A stretch of DNA of 64,000 bases from Poecilobothrus nobilitatus (lineage: Eukaryota > Arthropoda > Insecta > Diptera > Dolichopodidae), in the NCBI GenBank assembly GCA_947095535.1, contig OX352774.1:260869843-260933842 (forward strand), in the 5' to 3' direction. This document shows positions 12,635 through 23,761 of the stretch, piece after piece (within the stretch, counting starts at the first letter, position 1; every line of letters begins with the position of its first letter). Under the pieces are notes generated by a model. It saw nothing but the letters and a program-made list of their open reading frames with translations, was not told the origin of the DNA and searched no databases. The position numbers and the translations under genes were made by a program.

Positions 12635-12857
12635 CCAGCCAATTGTGTAGTGGTTAGGACACCGGCCTTGAGATATCTGGTTCAAACTCCGACTAAAAAA
12701 TATTTAGAAATATATATGTTTTTCTTGTACAATAGATATACAGCCGAGTAGTCAGCGGCTTAATGAAATTAATGATTACTGAAACTGAAGCTTAGTCAAA
12801 TATGAATAATAAATGGAATCCATATGCTTCTTACAGCAGTGGAAAGGAAAAAAAATA
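12635..12857 (+). repeat. tRNA-derived SINE, family B, copy 1
   Basis: The head is CCAGCCAATTGTGTAGTGG then TTAGGACACCGGCC (A-box) and CTGGTTCAAACTCC (B-box, about 12680). The body reads TACAATAGATATACAGCCGA, then ACTGAAGCTTAGTCAAATAT and CATATGCTTCTTACAGC, ending in an A-rich tract. The same modules recur near 21.5 kb and 45.7 kb. Confidence 0.72.
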
Positions 12858-14652
12858 TGGTTAGAAGTATTTAAAAATAATAAGAAATAGTTGAAGCATC
12901 TTAAACAAACAAAAATTAATATATTTGATGCCCAATAGTTCAATGAGTTCACCTTTAATAAAACGAATAAAAAACAAAAAGTAATTACTATTATTGAACA
13001 TTTTCAGATTATTCAGAATAACCAAATATTATTTTACAAACTTATACATACTTATACTATAGATTACCTTAACTATCATTTACTTGAACTTATTTAATTT
13101 TGGTTATTTTTCAAGAAAAAAAAACTATCAATACATTTAATGCCTATATTAAAATGTTTTTCGAAATAAATTTATATGAATGGAAAATAAAAACTTCCAC
13201 GCGTAGTAGTAGTAAAAAAAAAAAACAAAAAAAAATAAAAATAAATAAAATTTTTACGATCATTCGAAGATACCAAATAAAGTTGGTTATTATAAACTAT
13301 AAAAAAAAAAAAAAATTTATGTGTGGTATTACGCAAAAAAAAAAAAAAAAATCGACATTAAAAATTTGTTTTCCATTTGTTTATAGCCTTTAATAAATTG
13401 GTTCTAATTAGTCAAATAGTTCCAATTACATTTTAAGATCTAAGAAAATGGTTATAAAAATATAAATTTAAAAATATAAATAATCGATTCAGATCGATTA
13501 ATCCTTTCCTGTTAATAAAAATTAGTATTTTATATAATACATATATATATATATTGTACTTTATATAATGTATAGTTACACGCAGTCATTATTTTAAAAA
13601 AAAAAAAGGAAAAAAAAAACAAAAAAAATATTGAAAAGATTATGTATTATATTTTGTTGCAACAAATATTAACATTTTATGATTTTATTATTGTTTATAA
13701 ACTCTATAAAAAATGTCACTGTATTGGTTGATAATATAGTAATATGATTTTTAATGTTCTAATAAAGATGTCGCATTAAGAAAATGATTTTTTTTTTTTT
13801 TTTTTTTATATAGTAACTCTTATATTAAGAGTTTTTACCGATTAATTAAAACGAGAAATTTGCTCGTTCATTGATTGTTTTATTTTTAAACAAAATTAAC
13901 TTTAACTATAAATGACTGATATTTAATATTCATTGAAAAATAAGAAATAAGTTAAGTTGGAATATAGTTATGATACAAAATCTTATTTATTATGGAAAAA
14001 ACGAGATAGTATGTAAAGGTATGTTTCATATTTTTAAAAAGACAAAAAAATTCATTCTAGAATTCTAAGTTTTTTGACACTTTTATGACAGCGACCGTTT
14101 CAATAAAACCCTTATGTAAATTAAAAAAAAAACTGCTGTCATAATATGCAAAAAATATAATGATTACACCTTCAATTTTTTTTTTATTTTTTCTTTATTA
14201 GCATTATGAAATTTACAATGAATTAATTAAGTATATAATGATTATAATAAAATTTTAAAGACCTTAGCATGGAGCTGTGTGGTCGTATAGATTAAGCAAT
14301 ATATGAATTTATTATTATTATATTCTTATTGATTCTTATTTAAAATTATTTTTATTAAAAGCTTGAAATATATTTTTATTTGACATTAAATTTATTTTTA
14401 ATTTTAATTTGAAATTTATTCTAGTTGTAATTTTAATTGCGATATTGACTACATTATAATTTTTAAATTATTAAAACTAATTAACATTCAAGATTAGAAC
14501 TAATTATAACTAAATAACATTAGAGATTAGGATACTAATTTAGACTACAAATCTTAGATTTTAAGTTTTACTATAATAGAATCTTATACTATACAAAGTG
14601 TATTTAACTACAAAGACAAATTCCAATGGTATAGTTAAGTTATAATTTATTT

Positions 14653-14850
14653 TGTATTTTTTTTGTTGTTAATGCATTTCTCTGCCATATAAATGTGAAC
14701 AGGAAATTATATAGCCTTTCCTGTTCAGACGTGGCTGTAAATGTCGTAAGGAGGAATAACTCTTATGACGTGTGTGGGATTCAAACTCTCACTCCCTCGG
14801 TGTTTATAGCATATTTTATACGCTCTTACCCACTAGGCCATCGACGCCCA
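14653..14850 (-). repeat. tRNA-derived SINE, family A, copy 3
   Basis: It matches copy 2 along its length. The plus strand shows AATGCATTTCTCTGCC at 14671, CTGTAAATGTCGTAAGGAGG, a B-box region GTGTGGGATTCAAACTC and the A-box complement CTCTTACCCACTAGGCCA near 14825. A T run at 14653-14665 is the complement of its A tail. Confidence 0.82.
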
Positions 14851-14924
14851 TTTTATTTATTTTATTTATTAAAAACTACAAAAAGCTGAACATTTTTTTG
14901 AGAATCTCACTTATACATATATAT

Positions 14925-15120
14925 ATAAATAAATATTCTAGAAAAAGCTAGTAACTATGATTTTGAATTCAAGTCTCAAACCCCTCCTAATTCAAAATAT
15001 CACATATACTTACATATATATATATACATATATACATATAAGTATTCTGGAAAAAGGGTATAATCCTGATTTTGTAACCAACTCTTAAATTCCCCCCGAA
15101 TCAATTTTATTTACATAAAT
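14925..15120 (+). repeat. Two further units of the 79-bp repeat family
   Basis: ATTCTAGAAAAAGCTAGTAA and ATTCTGGAAAAAGGGTATAA open two units. They share CTGATTTTGTAACCAACTCT, CCTCCTAATTC and ACATATATA tracts with the block at 48.4-48.6 kb. Confidence 0.6.
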
Positions 15121-15399
15121 ATTTCAAAAATATAAAAATATTTATTTGGTCCGTTTTTCTATAGAAAATACTAATAATAAAATTCCATTTGTAGCTATTT
15201 AGAAAAAAAAAAAACATTTACAGTTTACTTATCAATAATAAAAAATAAAAAACAAATGTTATTACAAAAAACCGGGATTTTTAACAATAGTGGGATTTTG
15301 TCTTGGAATGGGATTTTAGAAAGCAGGATTATGTCAAAGAAATATTATAAACATTTTTAAATTAAAAAAATTTTCCAGTAGAACTTAAGCTACAACAAT

Positions 15400-15605
15400 T
15401 TTAATATATGGTTTTTTTTTTCTAACGTTGGGAAATTTTAACTCTAAAGCAGGTGAAGCTAGATACAAAAGTTCTTTTAAAACTTTTATTTTTTTATATC
15501 ACAAACGGTGTACAGAACAAATAAAACTGTTGGACATACGGACAAACGAACGGATGAAACTAAGGAGGGACGGATGTATGGACAGATGTTTAAAAAATTC
15601 ACAAA
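15400..15605 (+). repeat. Family C-like repeat, copy 7 (diverged)
   Basis: CAAACGGTGTACAGAACAAA is followed by a degenerate run with GGACATACGGACAAACGAAC and GGATGAAACTAAGGAGGG. It resembles the family C terminal module and microsatellite. The 66-codon open frame across it is not a gene. Confidence 0.45.
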
Positions 15606-16124
15606 ACATGACATGTATAAAATTATGATTTTTTCATCTTGTAAATTACGCGTTTTATCTATTTTATTTATCGTTGTTCTATAATTAATAAAAGTTGGTC
15701 GTTTTTGATCGTTATCAAACCAAAAGAGAGTACATTTTATAGCCGAAATTTGAAAAACAGACTTTGTCTATTGAAGAATATTTCACACAAGTATTTTTTC
15801 ATATTTAAATATTCAAATTGCTAAAATACGGTAAATTTTTTATCGAATTGTTACCGTGGTAAGAAATTTAACCTACACTTTTACGAAAGGAAAGAAAACT
15901 AAAAATTTCTCAAAGAGGAACCATATGACTAGATATTGCCTACATAATCGAATTTGTCTTAACGAAAATGTATTTTACTAAACAATATAAGTATGTAATT
16001 AATTTTAATGAAATACATATTTGTATTACCTAAGAGGTCCGAGACCATTATATTAAATTTTTCTTTTTCAAATTTTAATTATGAGTACATAATATTCGTA
16101 TTTCGTAACACCTACATCTGTCTT

Positions 16125-16330
16125 CAATCAGTTCTGCGTGTAACCCAATAATACTGCCATATTTTCTCTTTTCATCAATTTCTTTTATTCAATTCATCAA
16201 TTTTAATGAATTCCAATTTTCTGGTAACTTTTTTCTATACCTATTTTTTTATAAATTACTTATCTTTGAAATCTTAGTGAAATCAAATAGTGACACAAAT
16301 GATAGCAATTTTTAATGTTTACAAATTACG
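16125..16330. repeat. Dispersed repeat family D, copy 2
   Basis: It shares ATAATACTGCCATAT, TTTTCATCAATTT and AATTCCAATTTTCTGGTAA with the 9.9-kb copy in the same orientation. Class unknown. Confidence 0.5.
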
Positions 16331-16339
16331 TTATATTAT

Positions 16340-19300
16340 GAATTAATATGTATAGTATAATATTCTGATTTTTTTTCAAATTTAAAAAATACTTTGATTT
16401 TAACTTTTACTGAAGGAATGATAAACGAGGAAGAGTATAGATGTATATTATATAGCGCCGTACTTACATACATATATGTATTTTATTGTACTTATAAGAA
16501 ATTATCCTGTCAATGGAATATTTAAATATAATATAATATTTAAAATTATATTTATTATTTTGTACTAAGTAAATTTAATATACATTTACCGCTTAGTATT
16601 AAATGGTACTATAGAATATTTGAAAAAGTTTTGGATTGATAATCGTTATGTGGAAGGTTAGAATCTGCTTTTGAAGAATGTATAAACATATAGTTTGAAT
16701 ATATGTATGTACAACCCATAGTTCTAGAAATTATAAAATTCACCCAAAATTATTTTAAAATACTAAAATATTAAAAAAATAATATTGTAAGCAGAGTGAC
16801 AGGCTGTGAACATACTAACGGTTCGTACGGGTATTTAAGAGTTGACAAAGTCAACTGTATTCTTCCTCGTTTTTTAATATTTTTTATAAAACAAATTTCA
16901 AAATTTTCAACGATAATCTTTCAAAATTTTTTAAATGACATTAATTAATTGGAAAATAATTTTAATTTATAAAAAAAATTTTTAAGTGCAAAGCTGTCAA
17001 TAAATAGATTTCTCCAAAAAAAACTCACTTAATTTTGACATTTAATTTTTTTTAAATATAGAAAAACCAGGAAAATAAACTTTTTCAAATCAATATCATA
17101 TTATCATCATCATCATAATCATTAATTATTTTTATTTCAGAGAACAAACATGCATATGCAATACATATGTATGTTTGTTTTTTTTTTTTAGTTATCGAAA
17201 TTTAAAAATAAATGCTTTTTTTTTAAATTGCATTTTTAAAAAACTTAAATCGATCAAAATTCAAAAATATACCTATAAAAGTAAAAATAAATTGCAAAAT
17301 TAATAGGATAAAATTATTTTCATGATAATGCATAATAATTATATTCTTTATTTTTCACCTCCACCGGTACATTTAAATTTTATTTTTGTTTACGCAAAGA
17401 TAAAAAAAAAAAAAAACACATTTTTGTTTTTAATCTTTATTTTACAGTTTACACTTAACCTTGAACTATATTTTTAATTTGATAGGTGCATGTAATTATA
17501 CTGACAGACATAACGGAGCTAACAAAAAAAAAAATAAAATCGGAAAATTGAATTTTTCTTTATTTTCCTTTTTCTTTTTCTGATTTTCTTGTTTCATGTA
17601 ACGGTACAAAAAAAAAAAAAAAATACAAAAAGAAAACAAGAAAATATAAAAAGTAAACAAAAATAATTTGGCAACCTCCCAATCTAATTTGACTTCGGCA
17701 ACATCTTCAACTCATCAAAAAAAAAAAATAAAAATAAAAAGGAAAATTTAACCTAAACTTTTTTTTTTTTTTATTTAATTTATGATAAATTACAAAAAAA
17801 AAAAAAAAACTCTAATGAAAATTGCCAAGTTTACTCATTTGGTGCACTTTTAAATTACAAAGATAAAAACGAAAACATAAAAAAAACAAAAACCAAAGAG
17901 TAAAAAATATTTTTAACTAAAAAATGTGATAAAGTCCAATTACTTTAAAAAAAAAACAATTTACTTTTTATCCTCTTTTTAAGTTTTTTTTTTGTTTGTT
18001 TTTCATTTTTTTTCTATTTTTTTTTTTGTGGCTTAAATTTAATTAAAAAATTGGTATCGGTTGATTAGCAATTAAAAAGATTTTTTTTTTTTTTATTTTA
18101 TGATGCCAATTGTATGCCAATATCTAAAATTAAAAATCATATGTGATGTAAATAGGAAATGAGATCATCATCTGGTTTTCTTTTTTTTGTTTTTTGTTTG
18201 ATGCTTTAAAAGTACCAGTACACCTTTATTTGTTTTTGAAAATTATAAAAAAAAAAAAAAAAGAAAAAAAATAAATTATATTTTTTTCTCGTTTTAATTT
18301 TAAAAGTGTCATATTTTTATGAGTGTTTAGCTTTTAACATTACATGATTATTTATTTTTAAAAATTTAATCAAAATTTCAATATTCTTTTGAATTTAAAA
18401 CTATATATGTATGTATGGATATGAAAATATTTTGCAATTGTAATCATTTCATAATAATTATTCCGAAAATTCTTTAATTATTTTCCAAAAAAAAAAACGA
18501 ATTTTCCAGCTAATTTAATGTTGGCCCACTTTTTATTTTGTTTGTGATTATTATATGTAAACAGTCTACCGCAATATTTGCATTCTGATAAGCTTCACCT
18601 TTCCATTTATCAAATTTATATATTTTATTTATTTATTTTGAGTTTAATGCAAATAATCAAAATTTTCAATTAAGTAAATTTTTTAATAATTTAATACAAA
18701 TTAGACAGTATGTAAAACGAATAGTTCTTTTACAGGAGTACATTTCCAAAATGAATATCGGCAATTTATACTGGAATTTTGTTCCAATCGTGATATCCTG
18801 ATTGCGATTAATAAACATACTTTTATTGATAGAACTAACACAGATCTATCTCTTAGAATTAACATGTATACGGTACATTTTTTCTCCAGTTAATTTAACG
18901 AATGTAAGGAGTTCCTGAGAAACTATAATCGAAAAGAATATAAAGAATTTTACTGCATAAGAAGCAGTAAACAAAAAACTGAGAATATTTGCAGACTTCT
19001 TATAGTCAGAACACACCTATCTAAAGGGACATTTAACGAAAATTCGGATAGATATGGAGGTCATACAAAATTTGTTAAGAAGAAGAAGAATCTGCAGGGC
19101 CCATACTCAAAAACTGCGGAGTTTTATTGCGATCAAAATATGTGAACGAAGGAACCTATTGATTTACCGAAAATTAACTGCCAGTAAGAAAACTCTCTAC
19201 AGATCTTTAGTTTTTTAAAGAGAATAGGTCTGATGGAAATATTAGAAGTGAAGGGGAAAATTCGTCACTCGTAGTTTGCACATTAGATTTATATCGTAAG

Positions 19301-19660
19301 ATTAGATTCCTTTAAAATATTCTAATCTGACTAAGAAAAAAGACACCAAAATTATATAGTTCTTGATTTATTCTCGTAACATATTCTCGATATTTATTAA
19401 TTTTTGGTTTAAATATTATTTTTTAATAAGTGTCAGTTAAAAGCTCTAAAATTTTTTTCTTTCTTGCAAATTGTATCTCAGACTAAATCTCACAAATGAA
19501 TATCAATTTAGTTTCTTAAGATGGCTTTATAATAGAGTTGTTTCAGTAATCCATTTATTATCCTCAACTTAAAAAAAATGATATAAAAATGCATGCATAT
19601 GTGTATACATAGAAAACAAGTCCAGTCTTATGGATTGCAAAGCCTTATTTGTTTTTTACG
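16340..19660. other. AT-rich intron DNA with one small hairpin
   Basis: Wnt6 intron 1. AGTTGACAAAGTCAACT at 16840-16856 is a 7-bp stem with a 3-nt loop. The block 18900-19300 is somewhat less AT-rich but has no recognised coding sequence or repeat. Confidence 0.5.
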
Positions 19661-19664
19661 AGGA

Positions 19665-19765
19665 TCGGTGGAAAACTTTAAAAGTCACCAGAAGAAATGC
19701 ACATGATTCTTCCGGATAGTGTTAGACTTTAACCAATCAAAACCACCCATTTTTAAACCAAACTT
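19665..19765 (+). repeat. Dispersed repeat family E, copy 1
   Basis: ATAGTGTTAGACTTTAACC and the preceding GTGGAAAACTTTAAAAG and AGAAGAAAT match, in order, the reverse complement of 30060-30185. Confidence 0.42.
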
Positions 19766-19943
19766 TAATTTTGGACTTTTGATACAAATCTACAGTTTTG
19801 TTTACGGGATAGGCATGTAAAAGAGGACCTTAGGAAAAAGGGATTTAGGAAAAAAATTTAGAATTATAAAGGATGGATAAGAAAATTTGGAAAAACATTT
19901 TGAAAAAAGATTTTAATGTTCTTCTTATACTCACTAAACCGTA

Positions 19944-20015
19944 CACAAATAAGTTATCAACATTGGAGAACACATTTGATGGCATATAATTGCACGTGTT
20001 GATAACTTATTTGTG
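19944..20015. repeat. Perfect 19-bp inverted repeat
   Basis: CACAAATAAGTTATCAACA (19944-19962) has an exact reverse complement at 19997-20015, with 34 bp between them. The core AAGTTATCAACA also recurs singly at about 20219. It could be the end of a small foldback element or a hairpin. Confidence 0.6.
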
Positions 20016-21571
20016 CGCATAACAAACGATTTTCCATAAGCCGTGTTCCGCCATCCTCAGTGTAGGGGTGAGTTCTACAACATAGGGGTAGGCATCTGTC
20101 GAATTCCTTGTTTTGCGTAGAAAAATTTTGTGTGGATGCATTAACAGTTTAATTATTTAATTAAAATTGTCAAAGGTGATTTAAATATTTAAATCAATCA
20201 TTACAGTTGCAAACAGCAAGTTATCAACAAATCACCGGATTTCATCATATCATCAGAACAACTTAATCAGATTAAAAAGTAGATTGACATTTTAGTAAAC
20301 AAAAACAAAATTTAACTTTATGAGTAATTTGAAAAGAATGAATTACGTCAAATTAACAGCTGATTGGCCATTGTCGGTTCCTACATATATTTTTGACCCA
20401 TTGCAAAAAAATAAAGCAGACATCAAATTATTAGCAAATAAAAAAAATACATTTTTTTTTTTGTTTATTTAAACGTGAATTATGAATAAAAGAAAAATTT
20501 TTTGATGAAAATTAAATGAAAATTCAGCTTTTCAAATTTTGTTTTTAAATCAAAAAATTTTAATTTTGATGACAGAACCGGATTAGGCACTTTAAACATT
20601 AATTTCATCAATATCAATGTAGAATCATTGCAATGATATAATAATAGTCATCTTATTAAAGCTTTCTGTAAAATATATACATATTTATGTCTATATTTCA
20701 CACAATTCTTTAGATATTTTTCTGTTTTATTTTTCTTTTTTTTTCGATTTGTTTTTTTTTTTATAAGAAAAAAAAAGTTAAAGAGTGCAAAACTTTTACG
20801 GGCAATTAAAATTTCAGTGTGCAATTGAAACATTTTTAAATGATAAATCAAAGCAAAGTAATGAGAAGGTGGAATAAAACAAAAACAAACAACAAAAAAA
20901 TGTTTTTAGACTGTTTGTCCACTTTTTGAAGGCAAACAAAACATTAATATATTATAAACTTTACACTTTATAATTTGGTTAAATAAATTTAGTTTTCTTC
21001 ACTTTTAATATAAAGAAAACTGTTTTTCATTGCTATAACCTTAACGCTCGATATCTAATTAAATTAATGCGAAATTTTAATTTATAAATTCATATATAGA
21101 TTGTTTGCATTTTGTACTTTTTTTTATTTTTAAATATTAAAAATTTTAAAAGTAAAAGCGTTTAAATTTATATAAACGACTTTGTACGTATGTACGTACT
21201 AATTGAAATACATAAAGATTTAACCATATTTATATTTAGTAAACCAACATTTGCCTTAAAAATAAAATCTTAAGATATATAAATAAAGGGCAAAATTTCT
21301 CAGAAGGTATTATTCAATTTTGTTTGAGAAAACTTAAATTTTTTACTAAAGAATGCATTAAGTATCGTATTAAATGTAGACCTAATATAGAACTATTTGA
21401 CGAATAAAATTATTGAAATTATTGGCTATTAATTGATAATTAAATATTACAACATTTTATATAATTTAATATATAATTTTTAATAACATGCAGCCAAAGG
21501 TTGGGAATGATTGTGATTAGATGCAGGTAATTTATTCAAAAGACCTGGGTTTCAAACCCCGGTTGTATGAT

Positions 21572-21628
21572 AAGATAATAAGATTGTTGTATTTAAGATA
21601 ATAAAATTGTTGTATTTAAGATAATAAG
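21572..21628. repeat. 23-bp tandem repeat, 2.5 copies
   Basis: The unit begins AAGATAATAAGATTGTTGT and repeats with one mismatch at 21572, 21595 and (partial) 21618. It lies inside the split SINE B copy. Confidence 0.8.
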
Positions 21629-21717
21629 AGACTTACAAAAAATATTTGATTTTCATAGTATTCTTCAATAGAATAACCAGATAGCTATTTTATAAACTGA
21701 AGCTTAGCCAAATATGA

Positions 21718-22126
21718 TCCACTCCACTGACGGCCCTGAATCTCTTGTAAAATAATAATAATATTAATAAGAATACTAATACCAATAATAAGAGCTGCTA
21801 CAGTGACAGTGGGGGGTTACCTTCAATAATTACCTCATGCAGTAAGGTGTTATATACTACTGCATGTTGTAACTGTTGCAACGGGTATAATCACTGTTAC
21901 CAAAATAATAATAATAATTTTACTAAGGATAGAAAAAATTTCCGTATCCATTTCCTATACTTTTATATCCCTATTATCTATCCAATATACTGCGTTCGCA
22001 GGTAAGGGTTTCATCCCATTATATTGGCTAAAGGGGGAGGTGGGTTTAGTCAGTAAGAATCTGACACTACCAAATGGAAATTTTTGGTGTCTTTGGAAGA
22101 TTCTCACCTTCCTTAGAGAAAAAAAA
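21718..22126 (+). mobile_element. Nested non-LTR-type insertion with poly(A) and 12-bp target duplication
   Basis: The insert is flanked by the duplicated 12-mer AGCCAAATATGA (21706-21717 and 22127-22138) and ends in an A run directly before the right copy. Both are hallmarks of target-primed reverse transcription. It is less AT-rich than its surroundings and contains GGGGGAGGTGGGTTTAGTCA and CTGACACTACCAAATGG. These resemble 3' untranslated regions of R1/I-type LINEs as I recall them, so it may be a 5'-truncated LINE tail or a LINE-derived SINE. It carries no coding sequence that I could recognise. Confidence 0.65.
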
Positions 22127-22554
22127 AGCCAAATATGAATAATAATTGACTTAAAGGATAATTGACATATGCTCCTTATAGGAGGGGAAATGAGAAAAAA
22201 AATATTTTACAACATATAACATATTTTTTTATCTTTATATTAATGTTTTAATTTTTTAAGGATCATAGCACTAATAGTAAAGTCTACAAAACGTCTATAT
22301 AACGTATATTAAAATTACTATATTAAAATTGATCCTCTAATTAAACTATACTCTACAGGTATGTTAGACATAGACTAAAAACATAGACATATATGATTCC
22401 AGTCAAATTCGTCGATATAATATGTACCCTTGTTTGTCAGCACGAAGCTAAAATTGAAAATAGGTAAATCTACTTAAAATACGCATTCATTTTCCAAAGA
22501 CAATAAAAGCATATTAAAATTTTCTGAGTTGACTTACAATTAGTAATTTTTCTT

Positions 22555-23000
22555 ACAATTTTATAATAAGAAAAATTATGAAAAATCAAAAGATACTTTT
22601 TTTCATTTTTAAGGAAACCCTATATATAATATTATTATGAAAAGCTTTAATTTTTGGGCTTTACTTTGAAAAAATTTACACATGAGTCTAAAAGCAAACA
22701 AGTTTTTTAACAAGTTTCCAATTGTTGTAGCCCTTAAAAAGAGAGAGGTGCAAAAAAACTTCTCAAAATTCCGAGGTTCTAGCAAAAAAACGTTCCGGAG
22801 ATACGAAGGAAATAAAATCAAGATTTTTGATTGAATAATTGTTGTATTTCAAAATGTTAACCAGAACCTGAGATAAATGGCTTTTTTAAACTTTGAGAGG
22901 CTTTAAAGTGTAATGCTAAAGAAAAAGTTAATTTAATAATTTTTTTATACTGATGGTTAAAATTTCCTTGTTATATTTTAAACGGTGTAGAAATTTTGTA
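22555..23000 (+). repeat. Family C dispersed repeat, copy 2
   Basis: It shares with the 6.4-7.2 kb copy the order AATGTTAACCAGAACCTGAG, TTTGAGAGGCTTTAAAG, TACTGATGGTTAAAATTTCC and AAACGGTGTAGAAATTTTG. The terminal GACR microsatellite is absent. Confidence 0.6.
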
Positions 23001-23221
23001 TTGTGGTAAGGAAAAGTTTCCAAATTGATTTATAATTTTAATTTATTAAAGCTTCCTGTTTATCCATAATCCATTCAACTATTCATTTCAAATTAAAAGG
23101 ATATTAGTTTATCAAAAAGATGACACTTTAAAAGATTAACAAAAACCACAACAATATTTCGCTATTTAAAAATTTGGCTAATTGGAATTTTCCATATAAA
23201 TTCTCTTTTCTTAGCATATTT

Positions 23222-23340
23222 AAGATACACGGTTTAAGATAGAGCAATAAAATTTTAATCACAGATAGATCTCATTAAAAATTGATGTTGTTAAACAACT
23301 GTTTTCATATAGCCCAACTCATTAGAAAGCTACAGCCTAT
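23222..23340 (-). repeat. Family C dispersed repeat, copy 3 (short)
   Basis: The plus strand reads ACGGTTTAAGATAGAGCAAT, then AATCACAGATAGATCTCATT and GAAAGCTACAGCC. This is the reverse complement of the promoter-distal end of family C. It is inverted relative to copy 2, about 220 bp away. Confidence 0.6.
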
Positions 23341-23558
23341 TAAAGTAAGATTTTGTTTCCTTTGTATCCTCGAAGCACTTTTGTCAAAACCTTAACATTT
23401 TGATAGAGAGTTGTTGAGAATTATCATAAATTACCTCAAAAAAATGTTCAAAGAAGTGTTTTCACCTTTTTAACACTTTGACACCAATGATTTTCGTCCA
23501 ACTGCCTCCTAAAATGATTCTCCTACATGATTCTTGCCTCCTCTTTATGATTTTAATT

Positions 23559-23761
23559 GCACAATTGTTCAAGGAATAGGTGTCTAAAATTAGAGAATTT
23601 TATACACAGTTATAATTAACAGTTAAAATTTACCACATGTAAAACTGCGTTGTTATAGGAAACTCACTTGTAGAAAGCATGCGTCAGTGTGTTAAAAGAA
23701 ATTAGGAGTCAAAAATCGAAAATTGTCTAATTTTGGACACCTGTTGCTTGAACAATTGTGC
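23559..23761. mobile_element. MITE-like element with 43-bp terminal inverted repeats
   Basis: The left arm (23559-23601) starts GCACAATTGTTCAAG and includes AGGTGTC and AAAATTAGA. The right arm (23719-23761) is its reverse complement with 39 of 43 positions matching by hand alignment. A loop of about 117 bp separates them, with no coding frame. A short non-autonomous DNA transposon is the simplest reading. I could not identify a clean target-site duplication, so the superfamily is open. Confidence 0.65.

Larger units (their letters stand above)
21484..22200 (+). repeat. tRNA-derived SINE, family B, copy 2, split by an insertion
   Basis: The left half runs to 21717. It has a decayed tRNA-like head, a B-box-like CTGGGTTTCAAACCCC at about 21545, a short 23-bp tandem repeat, and the body module AAACTGAAGCTTAGCCAAAT. 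The right half resumes at 22127-22138 and continues ATAATAATTGAC to CATATGCTCCTTATAGGAGG. The two halves are contiguous in copy 1, which shows that 21718-22126 was inserted. Confidence 0.7.
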
